NCBI GenBank assembly: GCA_945868195.1
Contig: CAMBLP010000016.1
Location: 1-23,271 of the forward strand
Length of the DNA: 23,271 nt
Direction: 5' to 3'
Source of the DNA: Bordetella parapertussis
GTDB taxonomy: Bacteria; Pseudomonadota; Gammaproteobacteria; Burkholderiales; Burkholderiaceae_B
Made by a program: the position numbers and the translations under genes. The notes beneath the pieces are model-generated. The model had not been told where the DNA came from, did not search any database, and saw only the letters and a program-made list of their open reading frames with translations. Below, piece by piece: positions 15,220-23,271 of the stretch (the first letter of the stretch is position 1; every line of letters starts with the position of its first letter).

Positions 15220-16221
15220 TCAAGGGTAACGGATCAGCTGACAAAGCACGGTGCTCTGACGGCCTAAAATTTCAGGTAAGCGTGCAGGTAAACTTGCGAA
15301 ATCCACCGCGGGAGCCAGCAGTACATCGAGTCGCGCGTCCTGAAGCATCTTCAAGGCAGCGCTCAGGCGACGGCGGTAAGTCCAGCGTGGCCGACGAGAA
15401 GCCGAAATATGACCGACCTGGCTGGATTGCAGTCTAAGCTGTCGGCTATGAAAAGCGCCCCCCAGCGCAACGTTGACAACGCCAGAGCCATACCAGCTGA
15501 GTTCCAGAACGGTCGCCTCTTCGCCGGCACAAGCCAGCGACGTCGCGAGTCCGGCGGGATTGGCGCTGCAATGGATCACTACATCGCACTCGAGAGGAGC
15601 GGCTGCAGGCGGTGCAAATCTCACACCCAAGGCCTCAGCGATCCCGGCTCGCTCAGGGTTGACATCCACCAACGTCACTTCAGCACCTGGAAAATGTCCG
15701 CACAAATAGGCGACCAAGCAACCGACAACACCAGCGCCCACCACCACAATACGGTCACCTGGACCGGGGGCTGCATCCCAAACGGCATTAAGCGCGGTTT
15801 CCATATTGGCCGCCAATACGGCGCGGGATGCTTCCACACCCTCTGGAACAAGCATCACGGCGCTCGGTTCTGCCTGAAATACGGTCTGGTGGGGCATGAG
15901 GCTAAATACGAGTTTTCCCAAAAGAGAATCAGGTCCTGCTTCGACACGTCCCACGTTCGAATAGCCATACTTTACGGGAAAGGGAAAGGCGCCACCCATA
16001 AATGGGGCGCGCATCCGAGCGAACTCGCTCTCGGGAACCTGTCCGCGATAAACAAGTGACTCTGTTCCTCGGCTCAAGGCTCCAAATACCGACCGCACTT
16101 GAAGGGTCTCACCTGTCAAGCCGGCAAGCGTCTCCTCGCGTAACTCCGAACGCTCAGGTCCGACATACCAAAGCGCCTGAGCGCTAGTCGACACAGCTAA
16201 AGGGGGTTGATCTCTCACCAC
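15220..16221 (-). CDS. Medium-chain dehydrogenase/reductase (alcohol dehydrogenase-like) without zinc ligands
   Basis: This 333-residue protein belongs to the MDR superfamily. The Rossmann motif is VVVGAGVVGCLVAY (about residues 159-172), and D186 at the end of the second strand (VTLVDVNPERAG) suggests NAD(H) rather than NADP(H). The catalytic-zinc positions are changed: the usual Cys region reads LSRGTESLVY (49-58) and the GHE motif is KYGYSNVG (84-91). The four-Cys structural zinc loop is also missing. The family includes the BchC-like and zinc-binding-ADH-like groups; the substrate is unknown. The start is a GTG at 16221 with AGGA nine bases upstream. It leads an operon with the PTPS-like gene (38 bp on) and GT4, and is divergent from the MdoH-like gene. 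Confidence 0.88.
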   Translation of the reverse strand: MVRDQPPLAVSTSAQALWYVGPERSELREETLAGLTGETLQVRSVFGALSRGTESLVYRGQVPESEFARMRAPFMGGAFPFPVKYGYSNVGRVEAGPDSLLGKLVFSLMPHQTVFQAEPSAVMLVPEGVEASRAVLAANMETALNAVWDAAPGPGDRIVVVGAGVVGCLVAYLCGHFPGAEVTLVDVNPERAGIAEALGVRFAPPAAAPLECDVVIHCSANPAGLATSLACAGEEATVLELSWYGSGVVNVALGGAFHSRQLRLQSSQVGHISASRRPRWTYRRRLSAALKMLQDARLDVLLAPAVDFASLPARLPEILGRQSTVLCQLIRYP

Positions 16222-16260
16222 GCATGAGTCCTAGGTTTTAAATGTAAACAATCCGCTCTG

Positions 16261-16295
16261 ACTTATACTAATAGAGCATTTCGCAGAGTATAAGT
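16261..16295. promoter_or_regulatory. Perfect 9-bp inverted repeat in the divergent promoter region
   Basis: ACTTATACT (16261-16269) and AGTATAAGT (16287-16295) are perfect reverse complements with a 17-base spacer. They lie in the 92-bp region between the MDR and MdoH-like genes. Each arm contains TATACT, a possible -10 box, one facing each gene, but I see no good -35 elements. It may be the operator of a dimeric regulator that controls both operons. Confidence 0.55.
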
Positions 16296-16313
16296 GAGCC
16301 AGAGGCCATCCCC

Positions 16314-18071
16314 TTGAAAACCTTTATGAATAACCCTTCTGCGCGTGCGATCTCCGCACGCCGCAGCCTTTTTTGTTTGCTTTCAGTCAGTTCAGCTTTA
16401 TTCATGCTTTGGCTCATGCATGAAGCCCTCTCCCCCCAAGTACCAACAGCGTTGTACATCGCACTCCTGATCATGCAGGGGGTGACTTTACCTTGGATGG
16501 TGGTGGGCTTCTGGAATGGTTTGATTGGCCTCTTGTTGTACCAACTTTCGACTGGACCCACCGCTGCTGTCTTGCCGCGGGAAATGGACATCTCAGGGAC
16601 TGAACCCCTAACAAGCTCCACGGCTATTTTGTTGAGTATTCGCAATGAAACGCCCGAACGCATCGAACGCAATCTTGAATCGATGCTCCACGGTCTCGCA
16701 CAACCCGGGATTGGCGAACACTTTCATCTCTACATCTTGAGCGATACCAATGACCATGTGATTGCCGCACAAGAGCAAGCCTGTTTCGACGCCATGCAGC
16801 AACGCTGGAGTTCATGTATCGCGATCACCTATCGCTGCCGTACGGACAACATAGGGTACAAAGCAGGAAACATCGCAGACTTTTGTAAACGTTGGGGCAC
16901 CCAGCACGATTTTGCACTAACGCTCGATGTGGACAGCTTCATGACGAGCGATTCCATGTTGCGCTTAGTGCGTATGATGCAAGCCAGTCCTCGTCTCGGG
17001 ATCTTACAAGGTCTAGTCGTTGGACTACCTTCGACCAGTGCGTTTACCAGACTGTTCCAATTTGGCATGCGTCTGGGCATGCGGTCCTACACGATGGGTT
17101 CGGCTTTGTGGCAGTATGACTGCGGCCCTTATTGGGGACACAACGCCGTGATTCGCCTCGCTCCTTTTATCGAGCACTGCGAGATGCCCCTACTCCCAAC
17201 GCGTGAAGGTTCGACACGTCATATTTTGAGTCATGATTTAGTCGAAGCCGTGCTTATGCGGCGCGCCGGTTTTGAGGTGCGCGTCTTTCCTCAAGAGGAT
17301 GAGAGCTGGGAAGAAAATCCGCCGACACTGACCGAGTTCATTCGTCGCGATCTACGATGGTGCGAAGGCAATTTGCAATACATTCATTTGCTAACCTTGC
17401 CCGGACTCAAGCTGATGAATCGTTACCAACTGGCTCAGGCGATTTTGATGTTCTTGGGTTCAGCTGCCTGGATCGCCATGCTGGTGCTTGGAACACTTGC
17501 GCTCAGTCTGCATACGAACGCTGCAGACTTTGCTCAAAGCACAGCGTCACTCACATTGTTGATCTGTACACTCTTGATGTGGTATCAACCAAAAATCGCA
17601 GGCGCTTTGGATGTCCTACTGCGTCCAGAAGAACGCGCGCGCTTTGGTGGTGGCTGGCGCTTTGCGTTAAATCTGAGCTTGGAGATGCTTTTCTCAATCT
17701 TGATGAATCCCATCTCTTGGTTGAATCAGACCATCTTTATGACAGGTCTGCTCTTCGGCAAAAAAGCGGGTTGGACAGCCCAGGCCAGAGACGATCACAC
17801 CATTCCATTGTCGGTTGCAATCAAACAATTTTGGCCGCATACACTGTTGGGTCTGATACTGTCAGGACTTCTACTTGTCACCCACCCTGCAGTTCTGCCC
17901 TTCGCTCTGATATTTTTTAGTGGTCTGCTGCTCGCCATACCCCTTGCGGTCTTAACCTCACAACCTTGGCTAGGGCGGTGGATGATTTCACATCGCCTAC
18001 TTTCCTTACCCGAGGAAATCAATCCGCCCGAAGCTTTAAACGCACTCCTTAAGTCCTCTGAGCGCTCATGA
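16314..18071 (+). CDS. mdoH: MdoH/OpgH-like membrane glucosyltransferase (family GT2)
   Basis: This 585-residue inner-membrane protein resembles OpgH/MdoH, which polymerises glucose from UDP-glucose into the backbone of osmoregulated periplasmic glucans. Two N-terminal membrane segments (about residues 21-80) precede a GT-A domain. This contains [41 protein letters not shown] MdoH sequence, the D-x-D motif in [37 protein letters not shown] and the RxxRW motif in [10 protein letters not shown]. About five further membrane segments follow. It is shorter than E. coli OpgH (847) because the long cytoplasmic N-terminal part is missing. The start is a TTG at 16314, since AGAGG lies nine bases upstream; the ATG at 16326 would be too far from it. 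No opgG is in the window. Its stop overlaps the exporter gene (ATGA). Confidence 0.9.
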   Translation: MKTFMNNPSARAISARRSLFCLLSVSSALFMLWLMHEALSPQVPTALYIALLIMQGVTLPWMVVGFWNGLIGLLLYQLSTGPTAAVLPREMDISGTEPLTSSTAILLSIRNETPERIERNLESMLHGLAQPGIGEHFHLYILSDTNDHVIAAQEQACFDAMQQRWSSCIAITYRCRTDNIGYKAGNIADFCKRWGTQHDFALTLDVDSFMTSDSMLRLVRMMQASPRLGILQGLVVGLPSTSAFTRLFQFGMRLGMRSYTMGSALWQYDCGPYWGHNAVIRLAPFIEHCEMPLLPTREGSTRHILSHDLVEAVLMRRAGFEVRVFPQEDESWEENPPTLTEFIRRDLRWCEGNLQYIHLLTLPGLKLMNRYQLAQAILMFLGSAAWIAMLVLGTLALSLHTNAADFAQSTASLTLLICTLLMWYQPKIAGALDVLLRPEERARFGGGWRFALNLSLEMLFSILMNPISWLNQTIFMTGLLFGKKAGWTAQARDDHTIPLSVAIKQFWPHTLLGLILSGLLLVTHPAVLPFALIFFSGLLLAIPLAVLTSQPWLGRWMISHRLLSLPEEINPPEALNALLKSSERS

Positions 18072-19846
18072 AATTTATACGCCTGTACTTGCGGGTGCTC
18101 GACAAACTGGGCTCGGATCGACGACTCGGCTGGATGCTGGCCTTGGCCAACGTCATGCTCGCCATGGCGCTTTTTGCGGAGCCGGTTCTTTTCGGGCGTG
18201 TGATCGACACGCTGTCTTCAATCCCCAGCGATCAACCAGCCGCAATTTGGGCGGGCGTCTGGCCTCTGTTATTGCTGTGGACTGGCTTTGGTTTATTCAC
18301 CATTTTGTGCTCAACGCTGGTCGCGCTTTTTTCTGATCGTCTTGCCCATCGTAGGCGTCACGCAATATTCGGCGAGTATTTTGAACACGTGCTTCACCTG
18401 CCCCTTGCGCAACAGTCACGCACGCATTCCGGTAGGCTCATGAAAATCATGCTGCAAGGCACGGACACACTGTGGTGGCTCTGGTTGAGTTTTTTCAGAG
18501 AGCACCTGGCGGCCTTTGTGTCCTTGGTCGTGTTGGTGCCGCTCGCGCTCTATATCAACTGGCGTCTGGCTCTCGTATTGATTGTCTTGTGTCTGTTGTT
18601 TGGTGTGCTGACTCATTTCATCTTGAGAAAAACCCAAAAACTACAACAACAAGTCGAGAGCCATCATTCTGATTTAGCAGAGCTTGCATCAGATACGTTG
18701 GGTAATATCGCGCTTGTGCAAAGTTTTTCGCGCATTCAAACTGAAGTTAAAGCGTTGCATACGATTAGTCAACGCGTACTTGGTGCTCAACTTCCGGTTT
18801 TGTCGTGGTGGGCACTCGTCACAGTATTAACTCGCTCGGCCACGACTCTAAGCATTTTGTGTATTGTCATTTTAGGTGCATGGCTCTATACCAAATCACT
18901 CATCACGATCGGCGAGATCGTGACGTTTATTGCCTTTGCCGGCATGGTGATTAGTCGTCTCGAACAGATCGTGGCATTTGCCAACAAACTCGCGATGGAC
19001 GCACCGCGATTAAAAGAGTTTTTTAGCGTACTCGATACTGCGCCTGAGATTCTGGATGCGCCCAACGCGATTGATCCTGGTCGTTGCGAGGGGAACATCG
19101 AATTTCACAACGTGAGTTTTTCTTATGATGGCAAACGATCCGCGGTCGACAAACTCAGCTTCAAGGTTGCGCCTGGTCAAACGCTGGCCTTAGTCGGCAC
19201 CACCGGCGCTGGAAAATCCACCGCACTCAGTCTCCTTTATCGCGCCTTTGACCCCCAGTCTGGCACGATTACGATCGACGGTCAGGATATACGATCGTTT
19301 CAGCTGACTGCGTTACGACGCAACATCGGCGTTGTCTTTCAGGAGCCTCTACTCTTTAATCGCTCGATCGCGGAAAACCTTCGTGTCGGCTCCCCAGAGG
19401 CGACCGAGCCCGACCTCAGACAAGCCTGCGCACGCGCTCAAGCCTTAGACTTTATTCTGAAACAACCCAAAGGCTTTGATACGACGATTGGTGAGCGTGG
19501 GCGCAGCCTGTCGGGCGGTGAGCGTCAACGGCTATCGATTGCTCGCGTACTGCTCAAAGATCCACCCATATTAATTCTGGATGAAGCCACGAGCGCGTTG
19601 GATAGCTCGACCGAGACTAGTCTGCTCAAGGCGATGGACGAGGTCACGCGTCAACGCAGTACCTTGGTCATCGCGCATCGACTCAGCACGATTCGACAAG
19701 CCGATATGATTTTGGTGATGGACGCGGGCCGCGTCATCGAAGCGGGTACCTTTGATGCGCTTTTTGCACATGGCGGTCGATTTACCGAAATTGTGAAACA
19801 ACAATTTAATGCGTCCGTTGAGCATACGCCTCAACCTATTAAATAG
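18068..19846 (+). CDS. ndvA: NdvA-like glucan ABC exporter (fused permease and ATPase)
   Basis: This 592-residue half-transporter joins a type I exporter membrane domain (six predicted segments, about residues 20-310) to an ATPase. The N-terminal stretch [17 protein letters not shown] and the later [14 protein letters not shown] closely recall rhizobial NdvA, the cyclic beta-1,2-glucan exporter. ATPase motifs are complete: Walker [10 protein letters not shown] (about 376), signature [13 protein letters not shown] (about 481), Walker [13 protein letters not shown] (about 501) and H-loop IAHRLSTIR. It should act as a homodimer in the inner membrane. Its ATG overlaps the mdoH-like stop by 4 bp, and the methyltransferase gene follows 20 bp on. 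The substrate could be a glucan or a glycosylated small molecule from this locus. Confidence 0.9.
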   Translation: MKFIRLYLRVLDKLGSDRRLGWMLALANVMLAMALFAEPVLFGRVIDTLSSIPSDQPAAIWAGVWPLLLLWTGFGLFTILCSTLVALFSDRLAHRRRHAIFGEYFEHVLHLPLAQQSRTHSGRLMKIMLQGTDTLWWLWLSFFREHLAAFVSLVVLVPLALYINWRLALVLIVLCLLFGVLTHFILRKTQKLQQQVESHHSDLAELASDTLGNIALVQSFSRIQTEVKALHTISQRVLGAQLPVLSWWALVTVLTRSATTLSILCIVILGAWLYTKSLITIGEIVTFIAFAGMVISRLEQIVAFANKLAMDAPRLKEFFSVLDTAPEILDAPNAIDPGRCEGNIEFHNVSFSYDGKRSAVDKLSFKVAPGQTLALVGTTGAGKSTALSLLYRAFDPQSGTITIDGQDIRSFQLTALRRNIGVVFQEPLLFNRSIAENLRVGSPEATEPDLRQACARAQALDFILKQPKGFDTTIGERGRSLSGGERQRLSIARVLLKDPPILILDEATSALDSSTETSLLKAMDEVTRQRSTLVIAHRLSTIRQADMILVMDAGRVIEAGTFDALFAHGGRFTEIVKQQFNASVEHTPQPIK

Positions 19847-19866
19847 CTTTTTTAAATGGAATCGAT

Positions 19867-20718
19867 ATGACAGGTTTTTCTGCACAATGGCTCGCCCTTC
19901 GGGAGCCTGCGGATCATCGCGCTCGCGATGTGTCCTTACGCGATAAAGTTGTGCACGACCTTGCCCATTTGGCTCGCGTGCGTCCGGGTCCCATCAACCT
20001 TGTAGATCTTGGTTGTGGTTCGGGCTCTAACTTACGTGCCTTGGCACCACATCTGCCTGCGATACAGCATTGGACGCTGGTTGATTATGATACCGCTCTG
20101 CTGAGTGCGGCAAAGGCCGCACTGATGCAATGGGCCGACAAGATTGTCTCCGAGCAAGAAACACTCGTAGTACTTAAAAATGGAAAACATCTTTCTATCG
20201 ATTTTCTCTGCGAAGACTTGTCAAGCAATCTTGAAGCGGTGCTTTCTCGGCCTATGGATCTGCTGACTGCGGCTGCATTTTTTGATCTGGTCGCCGAGAG
20301 CTGGCTGGAGCGGTTTTGCGGCTTACTCAGCGCTCCGCTCTACACCGTTCTCACATATAACGGCCAGGAAGTCTGGAGCCCTCCCCAGCCCACCGATGCA
20401 GCGATGCTGAATGCCTTTCGTGCCCACCAGCAAACTGACAAGGGTTTTGGCGCAGCAGCTGGGCCAACTGCTGCCGGCGTGATGGATAAACTTTTAAAAG
20501 CGCGAGGTTTTGCTGTATCGAGCGCTCAGAGTCCTTGGAAACTAGACGCGTCTGACCGTACGCTGATCGAGCAATTAGCGATCGGGAGTGCGGGCGCCGT
20601 ATTGGAAACGAAACGGGTCTCTGTTGAAGAAGTCAGCGCCTGGAAGCAAAGCCGAAGCTTGGCCCAAAGTTGCGAGATCGGTCATACCGATCTGTACGCA
20701 CGGCCTCGTCAGTTTTAA
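19867..20718 (+). CDS. Class I SAM-dependent methyltransferase of the pterin/glucan locus
   Basis: The 283-residue protein has motif I in NLVDLGCGSGSNLR (residues 44-57), an acidic second strand WTLVDYDTALL, and MDLLTAAAFFDLVAESWLERF (about 129-149) in the position of motifs III-IV. The C-terminal part (WSPPQPTDAAMLNAFRAHQ, then GFGAAAGPTAA) shows no known domain. The substrate is unknown. The ATG at 19867 has GGA about eight bases upstream. It is the third gene of the mdoH-ndvA-methyltransferase unit and is probably co-transcribed with it, so its substrate is likely the exported compound or glycan, an inference from position only. Confidence 0.85.
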   Translation: MTGFSAQWLALREPADHRARDVSLRDKVVHDLAHLARVRPGPINLVDLGCGSGSNLRALAPHLPAIQHWTLVDYDTALLSAAKAALMQWADKIVSEQETLVVLKNGKHLSIDFLCEDLSSNLEAVLSRPMDLLTAAAFFDLVAESWLERFCGLLSAPLYTVLTYNGQEVWSPPQPTDAAMLNAFRAHQQTDKGFGAAAGPTAAGVMDKLLKARGFAVSSAQSPWKLDASDRTLIEQLAIGSAGAVLETKRVSVEEVSAWKQSRSLAQSCEIGHTDLYARPRQF

Positions 20719-20735
20719 GCAGTACTCTGACTGCT
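20718..20735. terminator. Weak hairpin between the convergent methyltransferase and kup genes
   Basis: AGCAGT (20718-20723) and ACTGCT (20730-20735) form a perfect 6-bp stem with a 6-base loop in the 23-bp gap between convergent stops. Neither side has a true T-run, so termination would be weak. It could serve both directions. Confidence 0.3.
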
Positions 20736-20741
20736 CAGGGT

Positions 20742-22679
20742 TTAAATTTCTATCTTGGCGCCCAGTTCAACCACGCGATTAGGCGGTATCTTGAAAAAGT
20801 CCGAAGGCTTAGCCGCGTTCTGATACATCCAGGAAAACAGTTTTTCACGCCAGAGTGCCATGCCAGGCAACTTGCTGGGCACAATCGTGTCTCGCGCCAA
20901 AAAGAATGAGGTGTCCATTTCATTAAACTCGAGCCCGTACTTGGCGGTGATCAACGCCAGTACAGAGTTGATGTCGGGAGTTTCTTTGAAACCATGGACG
21001 GCTCGCACCACGTATATGTCTTTACCAAGCTCTTTAAGTTGCAACCTTTCATCATCGTTCACAAAGGGTACATCCCACGTGCTCAGTTTGATGAAAAATA
21101 CACGTTTATGCAGGACCTTGTTGTGTTTTAAATTATGCAACATCGTGGCGGGCGTGTGATCCACATGAGCCGTCAAAAATACAGCCGTCCCTTCGATGCG
21201 ATGAGGAGGATGCGCCAAAATACTCGTCACAAAATCAGAGAGTGGAATCGAACCATCAATGGCTTTTTCTCTCAGTAAACGACGACCTGTATACCATGTC
21301 ATCAAGCAGGTAAAGCATGCAACGCCTAAAAGAAGTGGGTACCATCCGCCTGCTTTGATTTTGACAAGATTGGCTGCCCAAAAGGATAAATCAATTGATA
21401 AAAATATTAATAAAAATAATATGACTAAAATCGGATTGAGCTTCCATTCGCGCAACATGACGATGGCCACAAGCAGGGTTGTGATGAGCATCGTCGTTGT
21501 CAGTGATATGCCATAGGCAGCAGCCAAGTTACCAGACTCACGAAACTGGATGACTGTGAATAGCACCATCGCCAACAGCGCCCAATTCACAGCTGGCACA
21601 TAAATCTGTCCGCGCTCTGCGTCGGAAGTGTGCTTGATGTTTAATCGTGGCAAAAAACCAAGTAACGTTGCTTGATTTGCAAGAGAAAAAGCACCAGAAA
21701 TGACGGCCTGCGATGCAATCACCGTTGCGACTGTGGCAAAACCCACCATCGGCATCAATGCCCAGCTTGGAACCATCAAATAGAAGGGATTACGTATCGC
21801 GCTAGGATCGCTCAATAACAAAGCGCCTTGACCAAAATAGCAGAGCAACAAACTCGGCATCACGACAAAAAGCCAAGCGTAACGTACTGGTTTTTTACCA
21901 AAATGTCCCATATCCAGATACAGAGACTCGACGCCTGTGATGACCAACACCACTGAACCTAAAACAATAAATGCGAGAAAAGTATGCTCGTAAATGAAAC
22001 TGATCGCATAAAAGGGATTGATCGCAATAAATATTTCAGGTTGCTTCAGGATATTCGATACACCAAGGACTGCTAAGGTGATAAACCATAACAACGTAAC
22101 AGGTCCGAAAAGCTTGCCTACTGCAGCAGTGCCGTATTTTTGAATAAAAAATAAACAAATCAGGATGGCGACGGTGAGGGGAATGACGAAGCGCTTGAGT
22201 TCAGGAGCAATGATTTCAAGTCCTTCAACCGCTGATAAGACTGAAATTGCTGGCGTGATCACGGTCTCACCGATCAGCATACATCCACCGAACATACCCA
22301 GCATCATCACAGCAAGATACGGTTTTCCTGTTCCTTTGAATGAGCGCAACGCGAGTGCCATCAAGGACAGCACTCCACCCTCACCTCTGTTGTCTGCTCG
22401 CATGACGATCACAACATACTTGAGCGTCACAACTAATAAAATCGCCCAAAAAAGCATGGACAAAACACCAAGCAATGCCTCGCGCGAGTAGGGGATACCG
22501 TGTTCGGGACTAAAGCACTCTTTTAGTGCATACAGAGGACTTGTTCCGATATCTCCAAACACCACACCAATCGCGGCAAGCATCAGGACGTGCGTAGAGC
22601 CGTGTCCCACCGGACCCGCAGTCACTGCAACCGGTTCTAGGATGCTGGACTGCGAATACTGAGGATCGCTAATTGTCAT
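20742..22679 (-). CDS. kup: Kup-family low-affinity potassium transporter
   Basis: This 645-residue inner-membrane K+/H+ symporter is of the KUP/HAK family. The signature [16 protein letters not shown] lies near the N-terminus (about residues 40-55), followed by [16 protein letters not shown] and about twelve hydrophobic segments. A cytoplasmic C-terminal domain follows from about residue 480 ([33 protein letters not shown]). The frame is open to an upstream ATG at 22709, but that would overlap the preceding gene, so I use the ATG at 22679, four bases after its stop; there is no clear ribosome binding site. The gene is more AT-rich than most neighbours. Close spacing suggests possible co-transcription with the FAH-family gene, although no functional link is obvious. 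Confidence 0.95.
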   Translation of the reverse strand: MTISDPQYSQSSILEPVAVTAGPVGHGSTHVLMLAAIGVVFGDIGTSPLYALKECFSPEHGIPYSREALLGVLSMLFWAILLVVTLKYVVIVMRADNRGEGGVLSLMALALRSFKGTGKPYLAVMMLGMFGGCMLIGETVITPAISVLSAVEGLEIIAPELKRFVIPLTVAILICLFFIQKYGTAAVGKLFGPVTLLWFITLAVLGVSNILKQPEIFIAINPFYAISFIYEHTFLAFIVLGSVVLVITGVESLYLDMGHFGKKPVRYAWLFVVMPSLLLCYFGQGALLLSDPSAIRNPFYLMVPSWALMPMVGFATVATVIASQAVISGAFSLANQATLLGFLPRLNIKHTSDAERGQIYVPAVNWALLAMVLFTVIQFRESGNLAAAYGISLTTTMLITTLLVAIVMLREWKLNPILVILFLLIFLSIDLSFWAANLVKIKAGGWYPLLLGVACFTCLMTWYTGRRLLREKAIDGSIPLSDFVTSILAHPPHRIEGTAVFLTAHVDHTPATMLHNLKHNKVLHKRVFFIKLSTWDVPFVNDDERLQLKELGKDIYVVRAVHGFKETPDINSVLALITAKYGLEFNEMDTSFFLARDTIVPSKLPGMALWREKLFSWMYQNAAKPSDFFKIPPNRVVELGAKIEI

Positions 22680-22683
22680 TTTG

Positions 22684-23271
22684 CTAAGATACTTGATTAC
22701 GCAGAACACCTATTTTATCAATGATGACCTCGACCACGTCACCCTTTTGCAAAAATCTAGGTGGCGTTCGACTAAAGCCTACTCCTTCGGGGGTACCCGT
22801 CGCAATGACATCGCCAGCATGCAACTCAGTAAAACCAGAGATGTATTCGATCAGCTTTGGAATCGTAAAAATCATATTATCGAAGGCGGTATGCTGCATC
22901 GTTTCACCTGAAACAATGGTGGTCAGCGTGAGCGGATCAAGATCGCCGACCTCGTCGGAGGTCACCAACGCGGGACCGATTGAGCTCGAACGATAAAAGT
23001 TTTTACCTTGGTCAAGCGTGCGCTGAAACTGATAGTCCCTGACCGAACCATCCATAAAGCAGGTATAGCCCGCGATGTATTGCGCGGCGTCTTCGGCGCG
23101 GACTTTACGGGCGGTTTTGCTGATAATCACTGCCATCTCGCCCTCGAAATCAAACTCGGGCGACAAGCTTGGCTTTTCAAAATCTTCGTTATGCGCCACG
23201 AGCGCCGCAGGGGTCTTAAAAAAGGTGCGCGGAAACTCGGGAAGCTTGTGTCCCGCTTCGGCGGCGTGGGC
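22684..23271 (-). CDS. Fumarylacetoacetate hydrolase family protein (5' end outside the window)
   Basis: The frame remains open to the window end, so the N-terminal part is missing; about 195 residues are visible. A GTG at 23199 is internal, because the family pattern [18 protein letters not shown] precedes it. Metal-binding residues are seen in [11 protein letters not shown] (the E-x-E pair) and in the later DGSVRDYQ (Asp). [32 protein letters not shown] and [14 protein letters not shown] are typical of the family. Members hydrolyse, decarboxylate or hydrate diketo and oxo acids, for example 2-hydroxyhepta-2,4-diene-1,7-dioate or ureidoglycolate-like substrates; the reaction here is not decided. 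It ends four bases before kup. Confidence 0.92.
   Translation of the reverse strand, partial: AHAAEAGHKLPEFPRTFFKTPAALVAHNEDFEKPSLSPEFDFEGEMAVIISKTARKVRAEDAAQYIAGYTCFMDGSVRDYQFQRTLDQGKNFYRSSSIGPALVTSDEVGDLDPLTLTTIVSGETMQHTAFDNMIFTIPKLIEYISGFTELHAGDVIATGTPEGVGFSRTPPRFLQKGDVVEVIIDKIGVLRNQVS

Noticed and set aside
15409..16059. 216-codon plus-strand frame opposite the MDR gene
   Set aside because: The real gene on the minus strand has a full Rossmann motif; this frame shows low-complexity composition and no recognisable motif.
22680..22709. Ten-residue N-terminal extension of kup from an upstream ATG
   Set aside because: It overlaps the end of the FAH-family gene and is not typical of Kup; the ATG at 22679 fits better.
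1..23271. CRISPR array, tRNA genes, insertion sequences or prophage
   Set aside because: No regularly spaced repeats, no cloverleaf-like segment, no transposase, integrase or phage protein among the frames read.

Overview
The window looks like a chromosomal segment of a Proteobacterium, most likely a betaproteobacterium of the order Burkholderiales. This is an inference from gene content and order, the moderate G+C (about half by eye) and the style of the proteins; no rRNA or other phylogenetic marker is present. Coding density is very high and no gene-free stretch exceeds about 220 bp. I saw no tRNA, rRNA, CRISPR array, insertion sequence or phage gene.

Region 1 (1-5704) is housekeeping. 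It opens with the C-terminal part of an enolase-superfamily (mandelate racemase type) enzyme. On the minus strand follow dnaQ, rnhA and a YafS-like methyltransferase, and divergent from these on the plus strand are gloB, mltD and fabI. The block methyltransferase/rnhA/dnaQ next to gloB/mltD is also found in E. coli, although there rnhA and dnaQ are divergent. A good intrinsic terminator separates mltD from fabI.

Region 2 (5735-9358) is a tight minus-strand operon of four genes: a SulP anion transporter with a STAS domain, a CYTH-like (triphosphate-tunnel fold) protein, and two half-size chromate-transporter (CHR) proteins. The last three are joined by 4-bp ATGA overlaps. An amidase gene with a possible 34-codon ORF upstream follows on the plus strand.

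Region 3 (11080-20718) is the most interesting part. Genes resembling pterin/riboflavin enzymes lie among genes resembling osmoregulated periplasmic (or cyclic) glucan enzymes. The pterin/flavin-like genes encode GTP cyclohydrolase II with a decayed RibB-like N-terminus, a stand-alone RibD-type reductase, and a QueD/PTPS-fold protein that has lost its catalytic Cys and a zinc His. With them are a zinc-ligand-less MDR dehydrogenase, a GT4 glycosyltransferase, an MdoH/OpgH-like membrane glucosyltransferase, an NdvA-like ABC exporter, a SAM methyltransferase and a lipoprotein. They are arranged as two divergent pairs of transcription units: ribA-lipoprotein versus the reductase, and MDR-PTPS-GT4 versus MdoH-NdvA-methyltransferase. 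The second divergent promoter region carries a perfect 9-bp inverted repeat. My inference is a dedicated pathway that diverts GTP into a pteridine- or pyrimidine-type compound, probably glycosylated or methylated, and links it to glucan synthesis and export. I know of no characterised system with this composition.

Region 4 (20742-23271) holds kup (potassium uptake) and the 5'-truncated gene of a fumarylacetoacetate-hydrolase-family enzyme, both on the minus strand.
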